A stretch of 60,863 bases of DNA, from positions 1 through 60,863 of the forward strand of contig NZ_CYGY02000085.1 of the NCBI RefSeq assembly GCF_900007165.1. The letters are read 5' to 3'. This document shows, piece by piece, positions 31,685 to 40,162 of the stretch. Numbering within the stretch: the stretch's first letter is position 1; each line of letters opens with the position of its first letter. Position numbers and translations under genes: made by a program. Source of the stretch: Paraburkholderia piptadeniae. GTDB taxonomy: Bacteria; Pseudomonadota; Gammaproteobacteria; Burkholderiales; Burkholderiaceae. The notes beneath the pieces are model-generated. The model worked only from the letters and a program-made list of their open reading frames with translations, was not told the DNA's origin and ran no database searches.

Positions 31685-34450
31685 TTACGCCCCTGCGTCA
31701 TCATCGACGGTCAGTTCGTGGCGGTCGTAAGCGTCCTCGGCGACGCTCCAGTCGCCCGCACCGATTTCGCACTTGACCTTGGTTGATGTAGACGTACTGA
31801 CGGTCAATGTAGAGCCTTCAGTCAGCATGCCTTGCTGCTGGATCGTGCCGTCAGGCAGATACACGCGATAAGGCTGGTCAGCAAGCTTCGGCCCGATGCC
31901 CCGGTTCTCGGCAACAGTACTGACATCGAAAGTCTGCGAGTAGATCTCTGCCGGATTCTGCGCGAGCGGTGTCAGGGGGAGAACCGGCAGCGGCGCGCGC
32001 ACGGACGATGCACCCGGCACGTCCCACGACGGCGTCTTTTCAAGGATTGGCCCCGGCGAGCCGTTGATGATCCCGCTGCCGTTGATCTGGATATACGAGC
32101 CGCCCGCGCCAATCCACACTTCCTTCGAGGCGGTAATGACGACCCTGCCGTCCGTGCTGCTGACCGTAACGTCCTTCAATGCCGCGAGCGCCATTTCATC
32201 GCTCTGCGCCTGCACCTCGACCTTTCCCTTCGCGGCGATCAGTTTCAGCCCGAGCTGGTAGGCGAACATCGAGATCGCGCCGCGCACCGATGCGAGGAAC
32301 GAGCGGCCGGACGACACGCTCACGTCACGGCCCGCCGTGATTGCATGGTCGTGATAGCTGGCCATGTGCGTGCCGTCAGCCGCAGTCATCGCGATGCCTG
32401 CGCTGCTCGCGACCAAAAGGTCCGGCCGCGTCATTTCCGGCGATGGATCGTCGCGCGACTTCGCTCTGCCCCTGATCGCATCGTTCTGCGTCTTGATCGT
32501 GCCGGTCGCGTCGTGCTGGTTCGCTTCCGCTGATTGCGCCTTGTGCCGCTGCGCAAGCTGCGCGAGGTCCTCATGCTGCTCACGCGCCTGTGTGAGCCGC
32601 TGCACCGTCTCGCCCATGTCCTTCACGGGCGACAGTGCCCCGGCGCGCGTCTCGGTTGTCACCAGCAGACCCCGGTTCGCGCGCAGCACGCCATGCGCTT
32701 CTGTTGCAAGTTCAAACCCTTCGCCGCGTGCCAGGTCGCGTCCGTTGTGCCCATCGATGCGCGTGTTGTGCCCCAGCACCAGCCGCGACTGCGCATGGTC
32801 GCTCGCCACCTGCACCTGGAGCTTGCCGGGCGTATCGTCCGTCATGACGCTGTTGGCCGACTCGCCACCCAGTTCCTGGCTGCGCCAGCCCGACAGCGCG
32901 TCGTTCTTCGGCAGCTTCCACGGTCCCTTGTGGAACTCGGTCATATGCCCGGAAATCACATAGGGCCGGTCCGGGTCGCTGTCGTAGTAGCCGACCAGCA
33001 CGTGATGCCCGGTGCGCGGCATCCACATCGCGCCGTGCTCGACGCCGTGCCAGGGCGACGCGACGCGCAGCCAGCAGCTTGAGTTCTCGTTTTTCGGGCC
33101 GAGCCGGTCCCAGATGAAGTGAACCTTGACGCGTCCCAGATGATCGTCGTAAACCGGTTCTTCTCCATAGCCCGTGACGATCGCCGTCTCCGCATAGGCG
33201 CGCGGCTTCTGCGCCTTCTGCGGCGTGCGGTAGAACGTGCTGGCGGGCACGGCCGCAAACGTCGTCGTGCAGCTGTACAGGCGGTCGATTCCGCCGTGCT
33301 GCGTGACCGTATCGTTGCTGACGATCTCGGTCTTCGTCGAAACGACGAGATATTCGCCATCGCCCGGTGTGAGCGGATAATCTTCGAGCGTGAACGTGTA
33401 GCCCGTCATCAGCCCGCGCAGGTTACCCTTGCCCTTCGCGCGCAGGCTCTTCGCACGGTGCGCCTCCACCTTCACACGCGCCAGGTGCCGGCCGTCGAAC
33501 TCGGGATCGCTACGCCATGCCGGGTCCGTGCCCATCGGACCCTCGCCGGGCTGCGAGTAGTCGCCCCAGGCGTACTCTTCGGCGTTGTCGAACGCGCGCT
33601 TGCTATGGTCCGACTGCGTATGGGTCAGCTTCGCCAGCGACTGTGTATAGTCGTAATCGACCAGCGTCACCTGGCCTGTCGTAATCTGCCGGGCGACACG
33701 AAACGCGTGAACGTGTTCCTCGTCGATGCGCTGCCCGTCGCGGTCGAGAAAGCGCAGGGTCTCATAGGCGGGCGGGTGCTTTTTGTACGCGCCGGGCGAA
33801 TCGCACAGCACCAGCGTGCTGCCGTCGTAGAAGAACGTGATGCCCCATTCCTGCCACAGACGGTTGAGGTAAGAGAAATCCGATTCCCACCACTGCCGCT
33901 GGTACTCGCGCCTGGGATACGGGCGGCGGCGCACGCCAGGACCGGCCAGCCGCATCTCGAACGGGTACGGATATTTCTGCAGCACGTCGCGCGTTATCTC
34001 GATGATGTCGCGGTTCATCCAGAGCCTGCTGTCACGGTTCAACGTGGCCAGCCAGAGCCAGGGGCGGAGCTTCAGCCGGTAGAACGCACGCCGGTCGTCC
34101 GCCCCCACGCACTGCGCGCAGACGATCAGGCCCGTGAGCTTGCGCACGTCGGCCCCGAAATTCGCCGCTGCGCCGCCGGTTTTTCCCTGCTCCCAGGTCC
34201 CGTTACCCTCAATGGCAATCCTCACCGTCACTTCCTTGCCGATGAGCGCATCCACGTCGACGAGCGCCTGCGCTTCAGTTGCGGTCAGTGTCTCGTCGTA
34301 ACGGGTGCTGACCTCGACATCGTATTCATACAGGTGACCGAGCTTTTCCCGGCCGGAGAGCCGTGAGACGACGAACAGCGGCTCGCCCGCCCATTGCGGC
34401 AGCGCCTCGCTGGTGATCTCCAGCGTACGCGGCTGTTTGAACCATGACAT
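31685..34450 (-). CDS. vgrG: Type VI secretion system spike protein VgrG
   Basis: A 921-residue VgrG. The gp27-like base (PLFVVSRLSGREKLGHLYEY, WWESDFSYLNRLWQEWGITF), the gp5-like OB fold (GRVKVHFIWDRLG, CWLRVASPWHG, MPRTGHHVLVGYYDSDPDRP) and the DUF2345 region (about 600-760; VSSTDGRVVITASKEVWIGAGG) follow in order. The last 120 residues form a separate transthyretin-like extension (QPYRVYLPDGTIQQQG), the kind that holds cargo effectors. It heads a five-gene operon: vgrG, muramidase effector, immunity, PAAR, zinc ribbon. No structural T6SS genes are in the window, so this is an orphan vgrG island serving an apparatus elsewhere. Confidence 0.93.
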   Translation of the reverse strand: MSWFKQPRTLEITSEALPQWAGEPLFVVSRLSGREKLGHLYEYDVEVSTRYDETLTATEAQALVDVDALIGKEVTVRIAIEGNGTWEQGKTGGAAANFGADVRKLTGLIVCAQCVGADDRRAFYRLKLRPWLWLATLNRDSRLWMNRDIIEITRDVLQKYPYPFEMRLAGPGVRRRPYPRREYQRQWWESDFSYLNRLWQEWGITFFYDGSTLVLCDSPGAYKKHPPAYETLRFLDRDGQRIDEEHVHAFRVARQITTGQVTLVDYDYTQSLAKLTHTQSDHSKRAFDNAEEYAWGDYSQPGEGPMGTDPAWRSDPEFDGRHLARVKVEAHRAKSLRAKGKGNLRGLMTGYTFTLEDYPLTPGDGEYLVVSTKTEIVSNDTVTQHGGIDRLYSCTTTFAAVPASTFYRTPQKAQKPRAYAETAIVTGYGEEPVYDDHLGRVKVHFIWDRLGPKNENSSCWLRVASPWHGVEHGAMWMPRTGHHVLVGYYDSDPDRPYVISGHMTEFHKGPWKLPKNDALSGWRSQELGGESANSVMTDDTPGKLQVQVASDHAQSRLVLGHNTRIDGHNGRDLARGEGFELATEAHGVLRANRGLLVTTETRAGALSPVKDMGETVQRLTQAREQHEDLAQLAQRHKAQSAEANQHDATGTIKTQNDAIRGRAKSRDDPSPEMTRPDLLVASSAGIAMTAADGTHMASYHDHAITAGRDVSVSSGRSFLASVRGAISMFAYQLGLKLIAAKGKVEVQAQSDEMALAALKDVTVSSTDGRVVITASKEVWIGAGGSYIQINGSGIINGSPGPILEKTPSWDVPGASSVRAPLPVLPLTPLAQNPAEIYSQTFDVSTVAENRGIGPKLADQPYRVYLPDGTIQQQGMLTEGSTLTVSTSTSTKVKCEIGAGDWSVAEDAYDRHELTVDDDAGA

Positions 34451-34928
34451 CAGCGTCTCCCTTTTGTTGTGGTCAACATGTGTCTGCGTTGAGCCGCCCG
34501 CGTTTCGCGCGTGCCCGTGGTGGTTGCCACGCCCCTCGCATGGGCCACTTCGAACAGGATGCAGTGGCTTGGCAGCCCGCGAGCCAAGCTCGCAGCCGGT
34601 CGAAACCAGCGAGACTCATATGAACGCACTATTGATGCGGCGCGGGCCCAAGCTCATCCAGGCAGTTCACACCGTTTGAACAGGCATGGTCGTGGTCATA
34701 GAATCAGTTCCGTCGACCACGCAAGCCATCTGACGGGCTGACTACGACCATCGAGATGACATCCTGAATATTTGATCGCTATCTGCAGCGGCGCACTATC
34801 AGGAAGCTCCGAAATTTGCGCAGGATTTTTCTCTCAACCGCAACGTCCTTGATGCAGGATGAAAAAAGCCCTCGCTATGAACTGCACGCCAAAAAGTTGG
34901 ACATCGATCCAACCGTTGGCGTGTTTTC

Positions 34929-35073
34929 ATGGCGAAGTACGACAAGGAATTCGAGCAGAAGTTAGTCGATGCGTATCGAGTCCCAGGATTGCCAGTGCGG
35001 TATATGGGAACGTCAAAAGCGCGAGGCTGAGAAAGACCGGCTGCGACGCCTGATTAATTCCGCCGCTTTTTAG
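34929..35073 (+). pseudogene. Possible transposase (IS3 orfA-like) remnant
   Basis: A short frame from ATG 34929 begins MAKYDKEFEQKLVDAYR, similar in feel to the start of IS3/IS150-type orfA proteins, and ends after 33 codons. A second frame continues with ERQKREAEKDRLRRLINSA and stops at about 35073. No terminal inverted repeats are evident. A weak call from composition and the opening motif only. Confidence 0.3.
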
Positions 35074-35164
35074 CATCGGGACGTCGATAGTGCGACGGCA
35101 ATAACCAGCACAGGTGGTACTAGGCTGCTTGCCTTATAGCGGCACATCGAACGAAAGTCCCTTA

Positions 35165-35234
35165 CGAGGACAAAGAAAGCCAGTGCCGCCCCGCACAGGT
35201 GGCCTTCGCACTGGTATGAGCAACGCGGATGCCG
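35165..35234 (-). repeat. Decayed fragment of the long dispersed repeat
   Basis: AAAGAAAGCCAGTGCCGCC, CCCCGCACAGG and GCGGATGCC occur in the order and spacing of the right arm of the terminal repeat (about 640-699) with substitutions and deletions between them. Confidence 0.5.
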
Positions 35235-35276
35235 GTCGGCGCGCTGCGAAAACCGAAGCGTCGCAGACAATCCCCT

Positions 35277-36419
35277 TCACGCCCTGATCGCGAATTCCTT
35301 CACATACGCCTCGTCGGCAATGCCATTCCATTCGCGTCCATCGATCAACAGCGAAGAGGGCGATTGCGCGGAGACAATCACGCCCACATTCGCGGCTGCC
35401 TGACGATAGAGTTCGGTCTGACTGACCTCGCTCGCGATCCGCGCGAAATCCGCACGCCAGTCCGTCATTCGCCAGCGCGCAAATTGCGCAAGGAACCATG
35501 CGCCCTCTGACGGATGCGGGTAATTCACCGTACCGTCTTCGAAGAACTCCACAGGGCGGCGCTTCGCATCCGAACCTGCCCTGAGCAACCGCGCCGTGAT
35601 CGAACCAGCAGGCACGCCGACGAACTCATCGGCAGCGAGCCAGCGCGCGATCTCCGCGCGATGCTCGTCATCGTCGAGCCAGCGGCACGCTTCGAGCATC
35701 GTTTGCACGAGCGCGCGCGCGGTGTTCGGATAGCGCGTGACGAAATCGCGCCGGCTCGCGAGCACTTTCTCCGGATGATCGGGCCACACTTCGCTCGTCG
35801 CCGCGATCGTTCTGCCGACGCCTCGCTCCTGCGCAACGGCATTCCACGGCTCGCCGACACACAGCCCGTCGAGCCGGTCCTGCGCGAGCGCATCGACCAT
35901 CTGCGGCGGCGGGATGACCACGCTTTCGATATCGCGCAACGGATGCACGCCTTGCGACGCGAGCCAGTAGTAGAGCCACATCGCGTGCGTGCCCGTCGGG
36001 AACGTCTGCGCGAAAACGGGCTTGCGGCCGAGCGTCGCGAGCGCGGCGGGCAACGTCTTGTGTTCGTCGAGCGCGGCGGCGAGACGCTTCGATACCGTAA
36101 TTCCCTGGCCGTTGCGGTTGAGCACCATCAGCACGGCCATATCGGTTTGCGGTCCGCCGAGGCCGAGCTGCACGCCATACACGAGTCCGTAGAGCGCATG
36201 CGCGGCATCGAGATCGCCGGACAGCAGCTTGTCGCGGATCGCGGCCCACGACGGCTGCTTCAGCAATTCGATCGTGAGTCCGTGCGCGTGGCCGAATTCA
36301 AGCAGCTTCGCGGCGACGAGCGGCGCGGCATCGCTGAGCGCGACGAAGCCCAGGCGCAAGTGAGTTTTCTCGAGCTTGCCCGTTTCGTCGGACGAGGGGA
36401 TGTGTGAGGAAGTGTTCAT
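35277..36419 (-). CDS. nasS: Nitrate-sensing NrtA-like protein NasS (partner of NasT)
   Basis: A 380-residue member of the NrtA/CmpA family without a signal peptide or lipobox, as expected for the cytoplasmic nitrate sensor NasS rather than a transport protein. LRLGFVALSDAAPLVAAKLL at the start, PQTDMAVLMVLNRNGQGIT, PTGTHAMWLYYWLASQG and DGLCVGEPWNAVA are family blocks involved in nitrate binding. It follows nasT by ten bases. In the known system NasS holds NasT inactive until nitrate or nitrite binds; NasT then prevents termination in the leader of the nitrate assimilation operon. Confidence 0.85.
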   Translation of the reverse strand: MNTSSHIPSSDETGKLEKTHLRLGFVALSDAAPLVAAKLLEFGHAHGLTIELLKQPSWAAIRDKLLSGDLDAAHALYGLVYGVQLGLGGPQTDMAVLMVLNRNGQGITVSKRLAAALDEHKTLPAALATLGRKPVFAQTFPTGTHAMWLYYWLASQGVHPLRDIESVVIPPPQMVDALAQDRLDGLCVGEPWNAVAQERGVGRTIAATSEVWPDHPEKVLASRRDFVTRYPNTARALVQTMLEACRWLDDDEHRAEIARWLAADEFVGVPAGSITARLLRAGSDAKRRPVEFFEDGTVNYPHPSEGAWFLAQFARWRMTDWRADFARIASEVSQTELYRQAAANVGVIVSAQSPSSLLIDGREWNGIADEAYVKEFAIRA

Positions 36420-36429
36420 GGGCAGCGCT

Positions 36430-37014
36430 TCAATCTGGCGAGCCGGCTGCGGCGACGATCTGGCGCGCGACCTCGACGAGCTTCACGCCCTGATTCATCG
36501 CGCGCTTGCGCATCGTCGCGTAGGCGGCGTGTTCGGTCATCTTCTGCGAGTCCATCAGCAGGCGTTTGGCGCGGTCGATCAGCTTGCGCTCGGCGAGTTC
36601 GTTCTCGACCTGCGCGAGCCGCTCGCGCAATTGCGACTCTTGCGCAAAGCGCGCGAGCGCGACTTCGAGGATCGGCGCAAGGCGCTCCGTCGCGAGCCCT
36701 TCGACGAGATACGCGGTGACGCCCGCGCTGACGGCGTCGCGAATCAGCTGCTGGTTCGCGTCGTTGCTGAACATCAGCACGGGGCGCGGCGCCGTCGCGT
36801 TCATCACGGCAAGCTGTTCGAGCGTATCGCGCGACGGCGATTCGGTGTCGATGATGATGACGTCCGGCCGTTCGCTTTCGACGGTCTTGTGCAGCGCTTG
36901 TGGCGAAGCCGTGGCGGCGAGCATGTCATAGCCGAGCCGCGCGAGCACGTCGCGCAACTCGCCGATCGGCTTGTCGGTGTCAGTTACGAGCAAAACGCGC
37001 AGCATGGATGGCAC
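36430..37014 (-). CDS. nasT: ANTAR-domain antiterminator NasT
   Basis: A 194-residue two-domain protein: a response-regulator-like receiver (RVLLVTDTDKPIGELRDVL; DVIIIDTESPSRDTLE with an acidic pocket) and a C-terminal ANTAR domain (about 130-190) with KLIDRAKRLLMDSQKMTEHA and YATMRKRAMNQG, the conserved helices that bind paired RNA hairpins. A second ATG at 37005 is possible. It lies between nasA and nasS in the assimilation operon. Its RNA target should be the nirB leader at about 42596-42803, where a hexaloop hairpin of the expected kind is visible. Confidence 0.88.
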   Translation of the reverse strand: MPSMLRVLLVTDTDKPIGELRDVLARLGYDMLAATASPQALHKTVESERPDVIIIDTESPSRDTLEQLAVMNATAPRPVLMFSNDANQQLIRDAVSAGVTAYLVEGLATERLAPILEVALARFAQESQLRERLAQVENELAERKLIDRAKRLLMDSQKMTEHAAYATMRKRAMNQGVKLVEVARQIVAAAGSPD

Positions 37015-37078
37015 GGCATCGAGTGGTGTGGTTCAAGCAGATTCATTGCGTCGGATGGCGGGGTTCTGCCCTGCGCTT

Positions 37079-39772
37079 TCAACTGGCGACAGCAGCAGTC
37101 TCGCACATTCGCTTCAGTTCCGGCACACACGATCCGCACTCCGTGCCGCAACCGAGCGTCGCTTTCAGTTCGGGCACCGTCGCGCCGTGCGCGATGGCCT
37201 CGTTGATGCGCGATTCCTTCACCTGCTTGCAACTGCACACGACACGATCGCGCGGCGCGGCATGCTGGCGTTGCGCGGAGAACGCGGCGAAGCGCGGGCC
37301 GAGCCACGGCTGCGCGGCGCGCAGTTGCTCCATTAGCGTGTCGCCGTTCGCGATATCGCCCGCGAGCACGAAGCCGTCGATCACGTTGTCGTGCCAGATC
37401 ACGCGCTTGTCCGTTTGACGCCGCGCGTCGCGGTACTCGAGCGTGTCGTCGCCCTTGGGCAGATCGAGCGCCGCGTAGACGCGTTCGAGCCAGCCTTGCG
37501 GCGCTTCGGCGTGAGCGGCGCGCAGCACGATCAGATCGCCTTCCTCGAACGACACCGATGCATACGCGCATTCCGCGAGCAGCGGCTGCACGGCGGCGTG
37601 CATCGCGAGGGTGTCGCCGCGGCGCGCGGCGAGCACGCGCCAGGGCAGTTCGGCGCGTTCGATGCGCACCGCCGCATGCTTCAGTTCCGGCTGCTTCGAA
37701 TGCGGATCGACGGCGCCATGCGTCGTTTCGTTGATGCCGCCGCTGGCGAGGAACTGGCCGTTCCAGTGCATCGGCGCGTACACGGTGCCCGAGGACACGT
37801 CGCCGGAAAGCTGCAAGGGCAGCACGAGCGCGCCGCGGCGGCTCGCGATGCGCACGAGGTCGCCTTCGCTCAGGCCGCGCCGCGTGGCGTCCGCGCGTTG
37901 CATCGTAAGCGCGGGCTCCGGCGCATGCGAGAACAGTTTGCCGACGCGCCCCGTGCGGCTCATGCCGTGCCACTGGTCGCGCAGCCGGCCCGTGGTCAGG
38001 CGGAACGGATAGCGCGCGTTGACGGCATCGGCGACGCCCAGATACGGCGTCGCGTGAAAGCGCGCCTTGCCGTTGTCGGTCGCGAACACGCCGCCTGTAT
38101 AGCGGCGCGCTTCGCCTTCCTTTGCATCGGCGCGATAGGGCCATTGCTGCGGACCCGCTTCGTCGAGCAGCGCGTAGCTGATGCCCGTGATGTCGAGATC
38201 GCGGCCCTGCGTCAGCGTGCGATGCTCGTCGAAGACCGCTTGCGTCGATGCATAGCCGAACAGCGCCGAGCCTGCATCCGCGATGCGCTTTTCGAGGCGT
38301 TGTGCGATTTCGTTGGCGATCCACCAGTCGGGCTTCGCATCTCCGGCGGGCTCGACGGCGGCGCGCACGCGCGAAATGCGGCGCTCGGAATTCGTGACCG
38401 TGCCCGACTTCTCGCCCCATGTCGCCGCGGGCAGCACGACGTCAGCGAACGGAACGGTGTCTGTTTGCATGAACGCTTCCTGCACGACGACGAATTCCGC
38501 TTTCCTCAATGCTTCGCGCACCTTCGCGATATCGGGCATCGAATGAGCGGGGTTCGTGCATGCGATCCACACGGCCTTGATCTTGCCGCTGCGCATCGCC
38601 TCGAACATCTCGACGGCGGGCAGGCCAGGGCGATCGGACAGGCGCGCGGCGTCGGCGAGGCCCCAGAGCTTCGCCACTTCCTCGCGATGCGCGGCGTTGC
38701 CGATATCGCGATGCGCAGCCAGCATCGTCGCCATGCCGCCGACTTCGCGGCCGCCCATCGCGTTTGGCTGACCCGTCAGCGAAAATGGGCCCGCGCCGCG
38801 TTTGCCGATCTGGCGCGTCGCGAGATGCAGATCGATCAGCGCGAGATTCTTGTCGGTGCCGTGGCTCGACTGGTTCAGGCCCATGCAATAGAGCGACAGT
38901 GCGGCATCGCTCGCGCCGAACCACTCGGCTGCCTGCATCAGATCGTGTTCGGCGATGCCGCACAGTTCGGCCGCCGCGCGCGGCGTGAACTCGCGCACGA
39001 GACGCTTCAGTGCATCGAAGCCTTCCGTATGACGCTCGATGTAATCGCGATCGATCAGCCCTTCCCAGATCAGGTGATGCAGCATGCCGTTGAAGAGCGC
39101 GACGTCGGTGCCGGGCTGGATCTGCAGATGCAGGTCCGCCATCGACGCCGTATCGGTGCGGCGCGGATCGACGACGATCCAGCGCACGGCCGGGTTCTTC
39201 GCCTTCGCGTCTTCGAGCCGGCGGAACAGCACGGGATGCGCCCACGCCATGTTGCTGCCCGCGAACAGCACGGTCTGCGCATGTTCGAGATCGTCGTAGC
39301 AGGTGGGCGGGCCGTCCGCGCCGAGCGCCATCTTGTACGCGGCGACGGCGCTCGACATGCACAGCCGCGAATTCGTATCGATGTTGTTCGTGCCGATCAA
39401 GCCCTTCGCGAGCTTGTTGAACACGTAATAGTCTTCCGTCAGCAACTGGCCCGACACATAGAACGCGACGGCGTCCGGACCATGCCGTTCGATCACGTCG
39501 GCAAAGCGCGCGGCGACGTGATCGAGCGCATCGTTCCATTCGACGGGGCGGCGCTCTTCCGCGCGATGAATGCGCATTTCTGGGCGCAGCGCGCGGCCCG
39601 TCAGGTTCTGTGCCGTCGACGCGAGCGCGAGCCCCTTGCTGCACAGCCTGCCGAAATTCGCGGGATGCTCGGGGTCGCCGTGAACGTCCGTGATGCGGCC
39701 GTTCTCCGCTTCGATCAGCACGCCACAGCCGACGCCACAATAGCAGCAGGTGGACCGGGTAACGGTTTTCAT
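37079..39772 (-). CDS. nasA: Assimilatory nitrate reductase catalytic subunit
   Basis: An 897-residue molybdopterin oxidoreductase. The N-terminal [4Fe-4S] motif CCYCGVGCGV ... LCSKG, the molybdopterin domains (NTNSRLCMSSAVAAYK, NAMGGREVGGMATML, NPAHSMPDIAKV) and a C-terminal dinucleotide-binding domain (MHWNGQFLASGGINETTH) follow in order. The last 60 residues add a BFD-like [2Fe-2S] domain (CSCKQVKESRINEAIAHG and CGTECGSCVPEL), as in Klebsiella-type NasA. I start at ATG 39772 (MKTVTRSTCCYCG), 27 bases after nirD. It reduces nitrate to nitrite in the cytoplasm for nitrogen assimilation. Confidence 0.92.
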   Translation of the reverse strand: MKTVTRSTCCYCGVGCGVLIEAENGRITDVHGDPEHPANFGRLCSKGLALASTAQNLTGRALRPEMRIHRAEERRPVEWNDALDHVAARFADVIERHGPDAVAFYVSGQLLTEDYYVFNKLAKGLIGTNNIDTNSRLCMSSAVAAYKMALGADGPPTCYDDLEHAQTVLFAGSNMAWAHPVLFRRLEDAKAKNPAVRWIVVDPRRTDTASMADLHLQIQPGTDVALFNGMLHHLIWEGLIDRDYIERHTEGFDALKRLVREFTPRAAAELCGIAEHDLMQAAEWFGASDAALSLYCMGLNQSSHGTDKNLALIDLHLATRQIGKRGAGPFSLTGQPNAMGGREVGGMATMLAAHRDIGNAAHREEVAKLWGLADAARLSDRPGLPAVEMFEAMRSGKIKAVWIACTNPAHSMPDIAKVREALRKAEFVVVQEAFMQTDTVPFADVVLPAATWGEKSGTVTNSERRISRVRAAVEPAGDAKPDWWIANEIAQRLEKRIADAGSALFGYASTQAVFDEHRTLTQGRDLDITGISYALLDEAGPQQWPYRADAKEGEARRYTGGVFATDNGKARFHATPYLGVADAVNARYPFRLTTGRLRDQWHGMSRTGRVGKLFSHAPEPALTMQRADATRRGLSEGDLVRIASRRGALVLPLQLSGDVSSGTVYAPMHWNGQFLASGGINETTHGAVDPHSKQPELKHAAVRIERAELPWRVLAARRGDTLAMHAAVQPLLAECAYASVSFEEGDLIVLRAAHAEAPQGWLERVYAALDLPKGDDTLEYRDARRQTDKRVIWHDNVIDGFVLAGDIANGDTLMEQLRAAQPWLGPRFAAFSAQRQHAAPRDRVVCSCKQVKESRINEAIAHGATVPELKATLGCGTECGSCVPELKRMCETAAVAS

Positions 39773-39799
39773 CGTGACTCCATGTTGCCGCGACGACAC

Positions 39800-40129
39800 T
39801 CAGGCAAGGTCCAGCCACACTGCGCCGTCGCTGTCGACGCGCACGGGAAAATGACGCGCGCAGCCTTCATCGGGAGCTTTCGCGGTGCCGCTCGCGAGAT
39901 CGATATTCCACGCGTGCAGCGGGCACGTGACCGTCTCGCCGTGCACGATGCCTTGCGACAGCGCACCGCCCTTGTGCGGGCAATGGTCGAGCAGCGCGAA
40001 GACTTTGTCGGTGGCCGAGCGGAAGATCGCGACGTTGCCGCCGTCGCGTTCGAGCACGCGGCTGCCCAGGCGCGGAATATCGGCGACGTCGCACACGCGC
40101 GTCCAGGAGTGAGTGACCTGCATGTCCAT
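39800..40129 (-). CDS. nirD: Nitrite reductase (NADH) small subunit
   Basis: A 109-residue Rieske-like protein. DHCPHKGGALSQG and VTCPLHAWNIDL give the C-x-H ... C-x2-H cluster ligands, here fully conserved. AAAGGA lies eight bases before the ATG at 40129, so I prefer it over the ATG at 40156. It sits between nirB and nasA in one transcription unit and forms the assimilatory nitrite reductase with NirB, making ammonium. Confidence 0.9.
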   Translation of the reverse strand: MDMQVTHSWTRVCDVADIPRLGSRVLERDGGNVAIFRSATDKVFALLDHCPHKGGALSQGIVHGETVTCPLHAWNIDLASGTAKAPDEGCARHFPVRVDSDGAVWLDLA

Positions 40130-40162
40130 GGGTTTGTCCTTTGCGTTGTTCTGCACCGCGTA

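Larger units (their letters stand above)
34451..35276. other. Gene-poor stretch between vgrG and nasS with decayed remnants
   Basis: 826 bases without a complete gene. The vgrG promoter should lie at its left end. It also contains a possible transposase remnant (34929-35073) and a decayed copy of the long dispersed repeat (about 35165-35234). The composition is mixed and frames are short on both strands. It looks like a scar of past insertions at the border of the T6SS island. Confidence 0.5.

Noticed and set aside
34511..34741. Short plus-strand frames upstream of vgrG
   Set aside because: No ribosome binding site, codon bias or recognisable motif; overlapping frames compete.
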